Source: Forficula auricularia (Eukaryota; Arthropoda; Insecta; Dermaptera; Forficulidae). From it: a stretch of 64,000 nucleotides of DNA. Under the pieces are notes generated by a model. It did not search any database, was not told the origin of the DNA, and saw nothing but the letters and a program-made list of their open reading frames with translations. The first letter of the stretch is position 1. Each line of letters opens with the position of its first letter. Where the stretch lies: assembly GCA_024734495.1 (NCBI GenBank), contig JALMQS010000089.1:6522420-6586419 (forward strand). The letters run 5' to 3'. The translations under genes and the position numbers were made by a program. This document shows positions 10,111 to 20,875 of this stretch, in pieces.

Positions 10111-10225
10111 ATCCGAATGTCTAGCGGGCTATACACGAAATGGCTTTGGATTGTAGCTAAGTGGATCACATCTTTTTCTCTCTTGGTCCAGACTTAATAC
10201 TCCGCAGACTCCAATAGCGTAATCC

Positions 10226-10330
10226 GCAGTAGTCTCGCGAGATAAAAATATCTTTTTCAAATCAGCGCGATCAAAATAATTCTCGTTGACGTATCAATTA
10301 TTCTTTGATATATTAATGAGAGAAAAAAAT
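10226..10330 (+). repeat. hAT-derived fragment
   Basis: About 95 bases (CTCGCGAGATAAAAATATCT through GATATATTAATGAGA) match 43616-43710, the 3' non-coding part of the hAT element at 42764-43923. A short remnant of a second copy. Confidence 0.65.
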
Positions 10331-10644
10331 GTATTTAATATCATTATTTCAAGTTAGAAATATATAAGTTCAAATATTATTTTCACTCAATATTTGACAA
10401 AAATTCCCTACATTAGATTCGCGATTGAATCAAATGTAGAAAACATTGGGTTAATAAATAATTGATTTAATAATACCTACTGATTTTTTTGATTACTTCA
10501 ATCAATGCAATCTAATCACAATTAACTTTATATATATTTCGGTTTCACCAGGTGACATTAATAAACTTTTTCTATTCTAAATAGTTAATCAAATTATCAT
10601 CTTTTGAAATTGCATAAGAACAAACTTTTACAAACTCAAATGTG
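10331..10644. other. AT-rich intronic stretch
   Basis: No gene seen. Confidence 0.4.
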
Positions 10645-10950
10645 AATTGATTTTATTTATAAGTGAGATAGGAAAGTTTACTTATTATTAACCAATTAAT
10701 TTTGTTTATTTATATTGTTGACTTTGTTAATTATAAATAAATTTTCACGTGAATGTTTTTATTATGTATTTGAATTCAATTAAATAAATTTAACAAGGTT
10801 ACACCTCAGAATATATATAGGCTTTATTTAACAGAATTCCAAATACATAATAAAAACATCCACGCGAAGATTTATTTATAATTAACAAAGTCAACAATAT
10901 AAATAAACAAAATTAATTGGTTAATAATTAAAGTTTTCTATATCAAATGA
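10645..10950. repeat. Inverted repeat, arms of about 120 bp
   Basis: TTAACCAATTAATTTTGTTT and the following 100 bases on the left reappear inverted at about 10830-10935. No coding content; probably a foldback or MITE. Confidence 0.65.
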
Positions 10951-11124
10951 GCTTCATCAAAAAAAAAAAAACTATTCGAAAATTATTTCAAGTTTGATTT
11001 TCTTTATACATTACACCGGTCAATACAATTTTTGTCCTAAAGTTTTAAATATCAAATTTGTGTTCCTTTTACATAAAAAATGAAGAAAAAATAGATTTTA
11101 TAAAAAGGTTTGCTTTTGTAGTGG
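10951..11124. repeat. Direct-repeat partner of 12447-12540
   Basis: CAAATGAGCTTCATCAAAA and TTTTCTTTATACATTA occur here and again at 12447-12540 in the same order. Confidence 0.5.
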
Positions 11125-11530
11125 TTATAATATTAATAAAGGACGAAAAAGGCCTTTTTTTTCGAGTCCCATTAGATATTAAACAGCAATATTTGAAACC
11201 AAAATATTTTGTTGACGTAATAGAAAACACCTTCTTCTTTGATTTTCAAAATACCACTTGTTTTTAGCGTAATTAGAACTCGAATTATAACTAAAAAACT
11301 AAGACCTTATGTTTTTATCTATGTTTATTATCCTTTTAATCACGTAGTTTTAGTTTTTTAGTTATAACTCGAATTCTAATTGAGCTAAAAACAAGTGGTA
11401 ATTTGAAAATCAAAGAGGAATCTGTTTTCTATTACGTTAACAAAATATTTTGATTTCAAATATTGCTGTTAAATATCTAATGGGACTCGAAAAATAGGTC
11501 AAAATGGCCTTTTTCGTCGTTTATTATTAT
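11125..11530. repeat. Long hairpin with arms of about 175 bp
   Basis: AAGGACGAAAAAGGCC on the left returns as GGCCTTTTTCGTCG on the right. Between them CGAGTCCCATTAGATATT, the TTGATTTTCAAA block and AAAACAAGTGGTA blocks are all mirrored, with a spacer of only about 35 bases. It directly abuts a Helitron-like copy. Confidence 0.75.
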
Positions 11531-11531
11531 T

Positions 11532-12308
11532 AAACGAGCAAAAATTGTATATTTATTTGTATATATATTTGTTTGTTTATATATTTGTATCTTGGTTATA
11601 TTTTGAAAACGACTCTACCGATTTTGATGAAATTCACGGGTTAGGGGGTTTTTGGGGTGACAATTCGATCTGTCACGGTCTCATCTTCGACAAAATTGTT
11701 TTTGATGGGTTTTTTCGTAATCAAATTAATTATTCTCAGGTAGACACGTCCCATTCTTATGGTTTTAAAAAAGGTTACTCTTTTCCTTTTGTACCCAGGC
11801 AGACAATGGGTTGCCTTAATTCATTGTTCTATAAGGCCTTGAAGAAGTATTGTGATTGTGGATTTTAACATATTTTGTTCTCCATAAACGTTAGAAATAT
11901 TAATAAACGTTTTATAATTGTTTTTATAAAGAACTTTATTTATTTAATAGAATAAAAAATAATCAAGAATTTATTTTAAAATATATTTTGCATAAGCAGG
12001 TCTCAATTTTCTGAAAAAACAACACATTTTGATAGTTTTTTTTTATTAAAAATTGGATGAATAAAAATGAATCATATGGTTGAATCAAAACAGGTGCAGG
12101 AGGTGGGGTGTAGTGGTGGGGGATCCGGGGGTAGGGCGAGGTTTCGGAGGTGGGGGTACAGTGGGCGAATACTATATATATTTGTATTTTTATTTAATTT
12201 AAAAACGGCTCTCAAATAAAAATCGACCTTTTTATCAGAATTTTAAATTAAAATTAATATTAAAATAAAGGTTTTAACTGAAGGAAGCTGTTCGGTGCCT
12301 CCAGGAAT
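11532..12308 (+). mobile_element. Helitron-like element, copy 2 (family E)
   Basis: Begins ATTAAACGAGCAAAAATTG, contains GATCTGTCACGGTCTCATCT, the GGATCCGGGGGTAGGGCGAG block and ends TTCGGTGCCTCCAGG. Almost collinear with 59600-60407. The 107-codon open frame at 11545-11868 runs through this repeat and is not a gene. Confidence 0.6.
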
Positions 12309-13349
12309 TATTATTATAACCACTACAAAAGCAAACGTTATATGGAATATAGGTATTTTTTCCTTTATTTTGATGCACACTGAATAGAAAAATCATAAAA
12401 TAAATCTTAGGACAAGGAAAAAAAAATTTGTCGGCCTGTGTAATTAAACTTTCCTATCTCAAATGAGCTTCATCAAAAGAACTATTTGAAACTTATACCA
12501 ATTTCAATTTTCTTTATACATTATATATCTGGTTGTATTTTTTTTACCAAAGAGATAAATTATTAAAAAAAAATTTATTAATTACAAAATATACATATAT
12601 ATTTTTCTTTTCTTTTTACAAATATATATTTGGTATAGAGAGCTACTTCGAATAAAATTAAATTAATTAATTAACATTCCTGTGAAATTAAATCATATAT
12701 GATAATATATTAATGGACAATGGCTTTATCTGGTGTCTCATGTTAAGCAAATTTATAAAAACAAAATTCAATAGAGGGAATTGATATATATTAATTAATT
12801 CATTGATTCTAATTAGGTTGCCATGGCAACAATAATGTATTTATTATTGTTGATATAGAAAATAGTAAACAAACATTGTGTATTCATAATTTATTTGTAA
12901 TATATATATTGAATATTAAAAGTTACATCAATATATGATAATATAATATAAAAAGTCATGAGTGTTTTTAGAACGTAAACTTTCCAAGTATTTGACAAGA
13001 TAGAGTTTATCTGTTTAAAAAATAAAATATTTTCAGGGTGAATTATTCTAGACGCGCCTTTCCATTGTCCACTTATTGCTTTCTTTTTTAGATATGAGTT
13101 AATAATAATTGTATTTCTAAAATAAAATAAAATGCATTCTTATCAATAGTAAGATTAGATTAATTTCTAAGATTTCTATAGAAATCTTTATATGAAATAA
13201 ATTTTACTTTTGAAAAAATATTCGAATAATAGATAGTTTTATCAATTTTTTGAAATTAAAATTTAAATTCTCTTAAACGTAATTATATCGAAAAGAAAAA
13301 CATATTTATTGGTTGTTTTATAATGGACAAATACAAATATTTTAGAAAA
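12309..13349. other. AT-rich intronic stretch
   Basis: About 12305-12420 is an inverted partner of about 10990-11120; 12447-12540 repeats 10945-11040. The rest shows nothing recognisable. Confidence 0.4.
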
Positions 13350-13505
13350 CAATCTACAAAACGTTTATTTTCAATTCAAACGTTTGGGGGAGAATTTCTC
13401 TCTTTATCAATGCAACTTTTTTCTTTGTTCAATTTTAAAAATGTCCAAGAGAGAAATTCTCCCGAAACGTTTGGATTTAAAATATACGTTTTGAAGATTG
13501 GTTTC
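13350..13505. repeat. Hairpin with arms of about 55 bp
   Basis: CAAACGTTTGGGGGAGAATT on the left is mirrored by the AATTCTCCCGAAACGTTTGG block on the right, with GTTTATTTTCAATTC also mirrored. The short open frame across it is a by-product. Confidence 0.65.
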
Positions 13506-13737
13506 TAAAAGTTTTGCATTTTTTTCTTAATTATAACTAAATATGAGCAGCTATTAAAAGTGTATTAAAGTATAGGTATATATTTCTCCCCATATACTCT
13601 AAATATTAATTAATCCTTTAGACAAAATTATTATGTTGGACTCATCTCTGAATCTTGGGTTCCAGCATATATGAAGTTAAATTTCTTATTGTTAAATTGA
13701 AAGTTTTTTTGCCGAGGATAGCAGAATATTTATATAT
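13506..13737. other. AT-rich spacer
   Basis: Nothing recognised. Confidence 0.4.
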
Positions 13738-14143
13738 TGAAGGAGACAATAAAAGAGTGTGTCTTCTGCTGGAATTATAAACGTCGGGGTAACCCAAAAA
13801 GACCCGGAGACGCTGTCGGGAGATGTAGGCAGAGTTTTCTGCTCTGTATCAGCGTTCGAGTTCCCTGGAATTCTTTAGGAGTGAGATAGGGTTTGGAACG
13901 CGTATAAATTTTTATTAAACCCCAATAGCGCTACCTAGAGCCAAAAAATGAAACAAGTATAAAGGGTAAAATTATAATTTGCCCAGACACCTGTAAAAAC
14001 TCACTTTCCATCTATACATTAATTCCTGTGAATCAATTGTAATAGAGTGATGAAGAGGGCAAAGCCCTCGAAACTATAGACTCGTTATAAATAAAATTTA
14101 TAATTCCAGCAGAAGACACACTATTTTATTGTCTTCTTCAATT
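13738..14143 (+). mobile_element. PLE fragment bracketed by inverted terminal repeats
   Basis: TTGAAGGAGACAATAAAAGA at the left is inverted at the right end. Inside lies about 260 bp of unrelated sequence (CGTCGGGGTAACCC...), then CCTGTGAATCAATTGTAATA and a hammerhead-type motif as in 9283-9530. Confidence 0.55.
14047..14083 (+). ncRNA. Hammerhead-like motif, core mutated
   Basis: Stem II is perfect (GAGGGC-aaa-GCCCTC, six pairs) and is followed by GAAACTATAGAC. But the core reads GTGATGA instead of CTGATGA and the cleavage triplet is GAC, not GUC: both changes should stop cleavage. Confidence 0.5.
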
Positions 14144-14204
14144 ACTTAGTGTTGACAAAACCAAGAACAATCACATGTACTTATGGTAATATGTATATAA
14201 TTTC

Positions 14205-14410
14205 AAATAAACTGAAGATGGCCAAATAAATAATTTAATTTCAAATAAACTGAAGATGGCCCGACAAATTCAGGCCGAAACGTCTTTATTCTGAATTAAT
14301 AAAGTAAAGGAGTGTGTAATTTCACAGTGAATGAAATAAAACTCAAAGAGGTTTATACAAATAATATACCTCTTTGAGTTTTATTTCTGTGAAACTACAC
14401 TCCCTTTACT
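14205..14410 (+). mobile_element. PLE-type terminal repeat
   Basis: Contains a hammerhead-type core, then a short palindrome in which AACTCAAAGAGGT and ACCTCTTTGAGTT face each other around about 20 bases. The same CTCAAAGAGG flank occurs beside the motifs at 21301 and 44238 and at 42420. Confidence 0.5.
14250..14284 (+). ncRNA. Hammerhead ribozyme-like motif
   Basis: CTGAAGA, T, stem II GGCC-(11 bases)-GGCC, then GAAACGTC. GUC is present, but stem III would have no loop (A-C/G-U directly joined), so cleavage would need a dimer, as known for loopless Penelope hammerheads. A partial duplicate CTGAAGATGGCC lies about 45 bases upstream. Confidence 0.5.
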
Positions 14411-14599
14411 TTTTTTTAATATTTTTTTTTAATTATTTATTGAGTAACCAACTTATTATATAATTTTACTTACAATAATTTTTGGTTCAAATTTATAGTA
14501 CATGCCCGAACAGGGCTTCGGTACTTTCTTTTAATATATTGAAAAAAGGCAATTTTTAATTACATTTACTGATTTTGTACATATTGTTAATTTCAACTA

Positions 14600-15195
14600 T
14601 GTGTTTCAATTTTCCTCTTCTTCGTCTTCATTAATCGATAAAGTTCTTGATCCCCTGGCCCCTTCTTCTCCCTTCTTTCTTCTCTTTACTATCTCGTCTT
14701 CATCCTTCATCCGTCTTATTACATCATCTTCCATCCTTCCCTCCTTTAATGGTTCTACCAGGTTCTTCCTCAACTTCTCTGTTCTTCTCTCTTCGCCTTT
14801 CTGTTCTGTTGTTTCTTCCTCTCTTATTCTTTTGTTATAAATATTTCCGCATCTGGCCCTTGTCCAGATTCTGTCCCCTCTTCTACTCGCTTATGTTCGG
14901 TCTCTCCAGATAGTCCTCTTTTCCAATGTTTCTCTTTATTTCCTTATAGTAAGGGAAATACTTGGATTTCTCTATTTTTTTTTAGGTCCAATTGTATTTT
15001 TTGTTCTGCTCCCTTTATTATACCGTTTTCTATTTTCTTTATTAATTCATTTTCTTCATCATTTAGTAATTCTTGAACTATTGTGGGCTCTCCCCATCCA
15101 TTCCACCTTTTTCTAAAGCCGTTTCCCCATCTTGTTTCATTTTTATTTTTAATTCCTCTAATTATTTACCTCAGACATATCTTCGGCCACCTGTC
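14600..15195 (-). pseudogene. LINE polyprotein C-terminal remnant
   Basis: Minus-strand frames, broken by shifts and stops, give RWGNGFRKRWNGWGEPTIVQ, LLNDEENELIKKIENGII, then KYFPYYKEIKRNIGKEDYLE and a highly charged Arg/Lys/Glu tail ending SRTLSINEDEEEEN. The 'YFPxYKxIKxxIGxExYxE' block also occurs at 41480-41640 (YFPMYKKIKEEIGRENYFEW), so both are pieces of one family, in the region I know as the end of insect LINE polymerases just before an 'ARFRCGNE' motif. The pyrimidine-rich plus-strand frames here are shadows. Confidence 0.45.
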
Positions 15196-15840
15196 ATCCT
15201 CCATCTTACACTCCCTTTACTTTATTAATTAATATCATGTTTCACCTAAAACCTACACCACTTTCCCTAAGTGAAAAAGTCTTTATTCTACTTCGCATTG
15301 GATAAAGTAAAATAAAAAGCTAAATCATGGAACTGAGGCACTAAATCGGGAAAATCAAATGTTTATATGATAAATAAACTCATCTTTTCTATTCTCTACC
15401 TATTTAAATCTTATGTACAAATTATCCTTACTTGATGACTTCCATGCCATAAGATCTGGAGCATTTATTTAATCAATTGCTGGACTCGCCTAGCTCTTAC
15501 GCAGCTTTCATTCTTCTACACTCAATGTGTTGCCTAAATACAGGCGCGCCAACTTTAAAGTTCAAATTAAGACTACATTTTGAAGATTTTAATTCGTACA
15601 CTTATTTATTTATATTTTATAATTCAATCGTGAACTCTATGGCGACTGCCTGGTCACTTCCGGTTCCTGATTTTAGTTCTCTCAATCTATTGTAGGTATA
15701 TTGCATTCAAAAAGATTCTTCAATTATATAGTAGATACATATCTATTTAAGACTTTATTCAAGAAAACTAAAAGAATAATATTTATTCTCTACTAACTAA
15801 TATAATATCAATATCAATAAACAATCTACAAGGGTGTCCA
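15196..15840. other. PLE flank then AT-rich spacer
   Basis: CACCTAAAACCTACACCACT near 15243 recurs at 42472 and 44351, linked to PLE ends. The rest, including the open frame at 15477, shows no domain. Confidence 0.4.
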
Positions 15841-15896
15841 GGGGGATAAGCCGCTTGGCTAGCAAGAGGCCCATCGAAGGCGGGCCTCGCAGCTGG
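15841..15896 (+). mobile_element. Helitron-like 3' terminus
   Basis: GCTAGCAAGAGG, hairpin GCCC-atcgaag-GCGGGC, then CTCGCAG and CTGG followed by T. CTGG fits the CTRR rule. Same family as 9968-10110. Confidence 0.55.
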
Positions 15897-15965
15897 TTAT
15901 AATATATAATTCATTGTAGAAAATCCTCTTCAATACAGGTTGGTGGATTGTTGTTCCCTTATTTA

Positions 15966-16056
15966 TTTTTATTTTTTTTTATTTTTTTGGCTTTTCGGCC
16001 TTTTTAGCCATCAACCAATTTACGATACCATTATTAAATTTTGTCTTCTATGTAGG
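15966..16056 (-). mobile_element. tRNA-SINE-1, 5'-truncated copy
   Basis: Minus strand ends GGCTAAAAAGGCCGAAAAGCC plus an A/T-rich tail, as in full copies. Target duplication TTCCCTTATTTATT on both sides (about 15956-15969 and 16057-16074). Confidence 0.7.
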
Positions 16057-17139
16057 GATCAGCTTTCCCTTATTTATTATTTTGTAATATTTTTGGTAAC
16101 AATTATTATTTATTTATTATTATTAATATAATCAATTTTTAAACAAGTCTAGAATGAAAATGATGATTAAATAAATAGATTACCAAAAATAAATAGAAAA
16201 TTGATGAAAATAATAACAAAAACAATTTTAAGACCTTGAACATACAATTTTTTCGATTTGCCATTTTTTTAGCTATTGGTTTAAACTAGAAAGTTGGCCC
16301 AGAGGTGCGGGCAATTAGCACAAATATGTGTATTGAGTAAAAAAATATTTATATTTAATTAGTCAGTCGAAATCCTAGGAAAATGGAAAATTCAAATTCA
16401 AAACATTCCCATATAGGAGATGCCAGGCTTGAACGAAGGGGCCAAGCACGAGCCATAATGGGCAACCGAGGCTCTGCTTTATCAGTATTGGCTTACATTC
16501 GGGTCAGTGTGGGGCAGCCGAGCCAGGGTTGCTCGGTGTTGAGCCAATCTTGGGCCCATATTGGCTCAGTCTAGAATTCAGTATTGAGCCAATATAGGTT
16601 ACCAGTGTGGGCCGCGGTTAGCATCCCCTATTCAAACCTGTGTTGGGCCAGTACTGTCTTGCAGCTTAGGGCCAAGATTGAGAAGTGTTGGCGCACTCCT
16701 GGCTCAGTTCTGGGCCCTTCGTCATTTCCTATATGGGTTAATGAGCCGGAAGTTTCATCGTTTATTTTTCGACTTGGAAGTCGAAAAATAGACGACAAAA
16801 CGTCCGACTCATTAAAAGTAAAACTCTGTTTTGAATTTTAATTTTCCAGTTTCCTAGGATTCCGACTAGCTAATTAAATATAAATATTTTTTTACTCGAT
16901 ACGCTCGACACACATTTGTATTAGTTATCCGCAGCTCTGGACCAACTTTCAAATTTATAATTCAAAATTGTCGCTAAAAAAAAATTGGCAAATCGAAAAA
17001 ATTGTATGATAAAGGTCTTAAAATTGTTTTTTCTTATTTTCTTCAATTTTCCATTTCTTTTTGGTAATCTATAATATTATTTATTTACTCATCGTTTTCA
17101 TTGTTAACTTTTTTAAAAATTGTTTATATAATAATTAAT

Positions 17140-17309
17140 GGGGGTCGGGTAGGCTAGGCGGTAGCATGTCAGCCAGCTAACCAAGAGGACCCGAGTTCGA
17201 ATCCGGCTCGAGGCATCCGGCTAAAATCTGACCCCCGAGGTAGAGACAAATTTAAAAATAAAAATAAATAGTATCGTAAATGGCTTATGGCTACCATGGC
17301 CGAAAAGCC

Positions 17310-17335
<26 letters not shown>
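17140..17335 (+). mobile_element. tRNA-SINE-1, full copy
   Basis: Starts GGGGTCGGGTAGGCTAGGCG. A box-like TAGGCTAGGCGGTAGCATG and B box GAGTTCGAATCC form an RNA polymerase III promoter; the tRNA-unrelated tail ends GCCGAAAAGCC and about 27 A. Target duplication ATAATAATTAAT flanks it. It splits the right arm of the foldback element. Other copies: 20677, 27478, and the truncated 15966. Confidence 0.9.
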
Positions 17336-17342
<7 letters not shown>

Positions 17343-17410
17343 ATTAATAAATATTAATTGTAACTAAAAATATTATAAAATAATAAATAAGTGAACAACA
17401 ATGAATTGTA

Positions 17411-18097
17411 TTTACCACAGTTTCTTATGATTCCGACTTACTATTATAAATATGAAAACGATTAACGAAACATTTATATTTAATTAATTCCTTTTTAATG
17501 TCGTTGTTAAAAATGTCTAAACGCTTTATTTGTGCCTAGTAAAAAAAAACAACGTTTTCTCTTTAATACTCTTAAATCATAGAATTTTTTACTTTTTTTA
17601 CTTTATCCATAGTTTCCTCAACTCTCTCACAACCAACATCCTTAGAAACAATGAAAGTTGTAGAGAGAGAATAACAAGAAATGGAGAATTTATTTGATCC
17701 TATACGAAACTAGTTTTGTTTCGCTTTAAAAGGCGTTTCATTTAAATCCCCCTCCACCCTCTTCGTACACCCTACATGCAACTTGTTAAATCACTCAACA
17801 ACTTATAGTAGTTCTTATAAATAAGCTACGCCGCCTTGCAACTTAAGATTAGCTGAAATAAATTTAAATATATAAACGCATACGGGGGTAATAAGATTTA
17901 TGAAAATGGGAAAAGTTTTCCCTCCACTATTTCTTATTATTATAAATTAATGAATTTTAATAAGAATTAATACTGGATATTTGTATGCAAATTGAAAATT
18001 AACTAACTATTGGTGTTGCCGCCATTTGGTAGAAATTGAAACTAACGCAAATGGGTCGCTGTCACAATTGTCATATGCATAATTAAAAAAATAATAC
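17411..18097. other. AT-rich intronic stretch
   Basis: No gene or terminus recognised. Confidence 0.4.
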
Positions 18098-18150
18098 CTG
18101 GAACACCGAGCGATGCTCGGCAATTTTTTTATTCAGTTAAAACCGATATA

Positions 18151-19033
18151 CAGAGGGGTCCAAAAAAATGTATCCCTTGTTCAAAAGTCCATAACTTGCA
18201 AACTAATTGATGAAGTTGTCTCATTTTTGGTGAAAGTGTAGCTTAAAGTCCAACTTGAAGATATCACTGTAGGTGTTCGAAATGGTCACCATTAACATCC
18301 ACACACAACGATGCCGCCGAACTGCAGCACGAACTACTGACTGCAACGTGTTCAGTTGGATATTTGCACATGAATGTACGATGGATTCTCGAAGTTCGTC
18401 CAATGTGCGTGGCTTTTGTCGATAAACGACGTCCTTCATTCTACGATCTGGGCCATTGCGTGTAGCAATCGTGGGATGTAGCACTTCCACTTTGCTGTCT
18501 TCAAAATTCGCCGAACACTTGAGCGACTCACTCCAGTTTCACGGACACACTGTCTCACAGACTTCTGTGGTGAGCAAGTGAATTGTTGTAACACACGACA
18601 GGAGTTAGCTGGACTTGTTACTGTTAGAGGTCGTCCAGATCTTTGTTTGTGTGCGTCTTTAACACAGCCTTCGGCTTCAAATTTACGACGAATCGTTAAA
18701 CGTGTCGGTGGCTCTGTTTGATACACATTTCGCCATTGCCGTTGAACCTCATTAATGTTTTTGTACTTAAAATACCACTTTAAAACTGACTTTCTTTCAT
18801 CGAATGTAAGCCTTGTGCCAGCCATGTTTACTCGAGTAACTAGGTGCAACTAAGAACAAAACACTGACTATCTGGTGACTGTCATCTGACAAAACAAAAC
18901 AACTCAATACAACGCTTGTGTGGCGATTGCCGGAACTACAAACTATTACACTACCAAAGATGAGACAACTCCGTCAATTAGTTTGCAAGTTATGGACTTT
19001 TAAACAGTGGATACATTTTTTTGGACCCCTCTG
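18151..19033 (-). mobile_element. IS630/Tc1-mariner superfamily element, internally deleted
   Basis: Perfect terminal CAGAGGGGTCCAAAAAAATG / inverse, inverted for about 70 bp, each flanked by TA (18149-18150, 19034-19035). 883 bp long; contains a transposase gene without its catalytic core. Confidence 0.9.
18221..18849 (-). pseudogene. Transposase with HTH (DUF4817-like) domain, catalytic core deleted
   Basis: From the ATG at 18849 the frame gives MAGTRLTFDERKSVLKWYFK, an N-terminal helix-turn-helix (NINEVQRQWRNVYQTEPPTR), a linker RSGRPLTV, and a second HTH QKSVRQCVRETGVSRSSVRR, then 'RILKTAKWKCYIPRLLHAM'. At that point, instead of the DDE core, the protein jumps into the C-terminal block VVYRQKPRTLDELRESI...IQLNTLQSVVRAAVRRHR, in another frame. 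The three catalytic acids and about 150-200 residues that normally separate these blocks are missing. N- and C-terminal parts and TIRs are well preserved, which suggests a young deletion derivative able to be moved in trans by a full-length relative. The order and motifs fit the IS630-like insect transposases annotated with DUF4817. Confidence 0.75.
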
Positions 19034-19124
19034 TATTAATATTATTTTTAATTTTAAATTCAGGTAAAAAGGTCGATTTTTAATCGCAGCCAAAATAAAA
19101 TAAAACTTAATTTATATTTTTACC

Positions 19125-19320
19125 AACGTTACACCCATCATCAAGACCTATCACTGGTCACAAAGTTATGTATGTAATTGCAATTAAAATTAATATTAAT
19201 ATACACCGAAATTCTTTCCTTGACCCTTTTAAATCCTGAAGAAGGAGGTACGATCCTTCGAAATGTCGGATTTTTTAAGAGAATGAAATTGATATTCTAA
19301 TAAATTATTTTATAGAAAAA
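19125..19320 (+). mobile_element. PLE-type terminal fragment
   Basis: Contains CTGAAGAAGGAG...GATCCTTCGAAATGTCGG and a following AATAAATTATTT tail. Sits in the Helitron-like copy. Confidence 0.45.
19236..19267 (+). ncRNA. Hammerhead-like motif
   Basis: CTGAAGA at 19236-19242, a five- to six-pair hairpin (AAGGA/TCCTT), GAAATGTC. GUC is present, but two extra bases lie between stem II and GAAA. Confidence 0.4.
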
Positions 19321-19620
19321 TACTGTTTAATTAATTAAATTGCCAAATTCTAATATATAATAATATTTGTAATGATCTAATAGTGGAATTTAATATAAAA
19401 AAAACCAATTAATTTTATTAAATGAAAATTGAAATAAATGTAATTATAAATTTTTATTCAAACAACCACCTGTGAATAATTATTTCAATTAACAAACAAC
19501 CCATTAAAAACAACTTAACCGAAGATGAGACCGTGACAGATCGAATTGTCAACCCAAAAACCCCGTAAACCGTGAGTTTCATCCAAATCGTTACTACCGA
19601 TAACCGATTCTATATATACA

Positions 19621-20169
19621 AATATTGCTAATATATTAAGATAAGATAAGATTATTTAATAAATAGGTTTAGTTTTTGTTTATATGTCATTTAAACACAG
19701 ATCAATCAGATGACCCAATTGAGATAGTTCAAACTTTCACCACCAGTTGGCGTATCTGCAATTTACAGTTACCAATAGTAAATGTATTATAATTTATTCT
19801 GGACTGTATAAAAAATATATAGTGATTATTAGATATTGTGTCCTAATCTTGATTTAATTATAAGAATTATTGTGTAATAGGACACTTAAATACAACGCCT
19901 ATTTATTGTTAAACCCCTAGTGATTTGATCAAATAACTAATTTAATGATAACTCTGCGACATTTGGAGCTACTTTAGACCCCCTATAACTAAAAAACTAT
20001 TAAACCTACACACTTAAATTTTTGCGTATCCAATAGGACCCACTTGAACACCTAGAATCCCAAATTTAATGAATAAATTTATTATAGTTCTTGAGTTATT
20101 AAAATCTGAAAAGTGCCATTTTTAACACTGATGTACTGACTAATATGTCAAAAACCTAGAGTACTTCCG
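19621..20169. other. AT-rich intronic stretch
   Basis: No gene seen. Confidence 0.4.
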
Positions 20170-20676
20170 CTGATCCTATAATGCTGAAATTTGGAATACT
20201 GGTAGAGTTTGGGGTACTATTAAAGGAAAAAATCGAAAGAGCGAAACTTTCCCTTCTTCAGGACCTAAAATGTAGGGGTGGAATTTATAGGCTTAATTAA
20301 CATATTATAGTGAAAATACAATAAAGCTAGAATGCTGAAATTTAGCATAGGTACTGGTAAAAAGCTTGGCATATTAATAAAGGAGGAAATTGAAAAAATG
20401 AAACATTGCCTTCTTCATGACCTAAAATGAATCAACCGAAATTAAGAAAGCTATAATTGAAAAAGATAAAATTCTCAATAACCAGCAGGACATTAGAAAT
20501 TCCACAATAATAGATCTACTAATTAACAAAAATTAAAAAAACTTAACACTCTTAACCTCAGTCTCTCTCAAATATATACTATTTCCCAAATTACAATCAA
20601 AATTAAATTCAAATCACGCGCCTTCAGTCTTCTAAAATAAATGACATTTTGATATATAAGATAACCACAAAAATTG

Positions 20677-20875
20677 GGGGAGGGGGGTCAGATAGGCTAG
20701 GCGGTAGCATGACAGCGAGCTAACCAGGGGACCCGGGTTCGAATCCGACTCGAGGCATCCAGCTAAAATCTGACCCCGGGAGTAGAGACAAATTTGAAAA
20801 ATAAATATATAGTATCGTAAAGTGGCTTATGGCTATAAAAGGCCGAAAAGCCCAAAAAAAAAAAAACAAAAAAAA
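20677..20875 (+). mobile_element. tRNA-SINE-1, full copy
   Basis: A box-like TAGGCTAGGCGGTAGCATGA, B box GGGTTCGAATCC, tail GGCCGAAAAGCCC and an interrupted A tract. Near-perfect target duplication ACAAAAATTG / ACAAAATTG. Confidence 0.9.

Larger units (their letters stand above)
15940..17410. mobile_element. Foldback element with arms of about 350 bp, each hit by a SINE
   Basis: About 16060-16400 is mirrored by 16820-17110 and, past a SINE, 17340-17410. Paired blocks include TTTCCTAGGATTCCGACT (right) against AGTCGAAATCCTAGGAAA (left), and TTTATTATTTTGTAATATTT against its inverse. The loop (16430-16740) is a GC-richer run of imperfect repeats of TTGGGCCAGTATTGGCTC type. Long inverted arms around internal short repeats resemble foldback transposons. 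Open frames at 16383 and 16584 lie in the loop and are not convincing genes. Confidence 0.7.
18098..19620 (-). mobile_element. Helitron-like element, copy 3 (family E), interrupted twice
   Basis: Minus-strand 3' hairpin CCGAGCATCGCTCGG near 18105. The body resumes at 19036 (AAAAAGGTCGATTTTTA) and 19480-19600 (GACCGTGACAGATCGAATTG). A DNA transposon (18151-19033) and a PLE fragment (19125-19320) are nested in it. Confidence 0.6.

Noticed and set aside
11545..11868. 107-codon plus-strand open frame
   Set aside because: Lies inside a Helitron-like repeat; the sister copies at 37541 and 59600 break the frame, so it is not under coding constraint.
14601..14913. Ser- and Leu-rich plus-strand open frames
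   Set aside because: Pyrimidine-rich antisense of a Lys/Glu/Arg-rich LINE tail on the minus strand.
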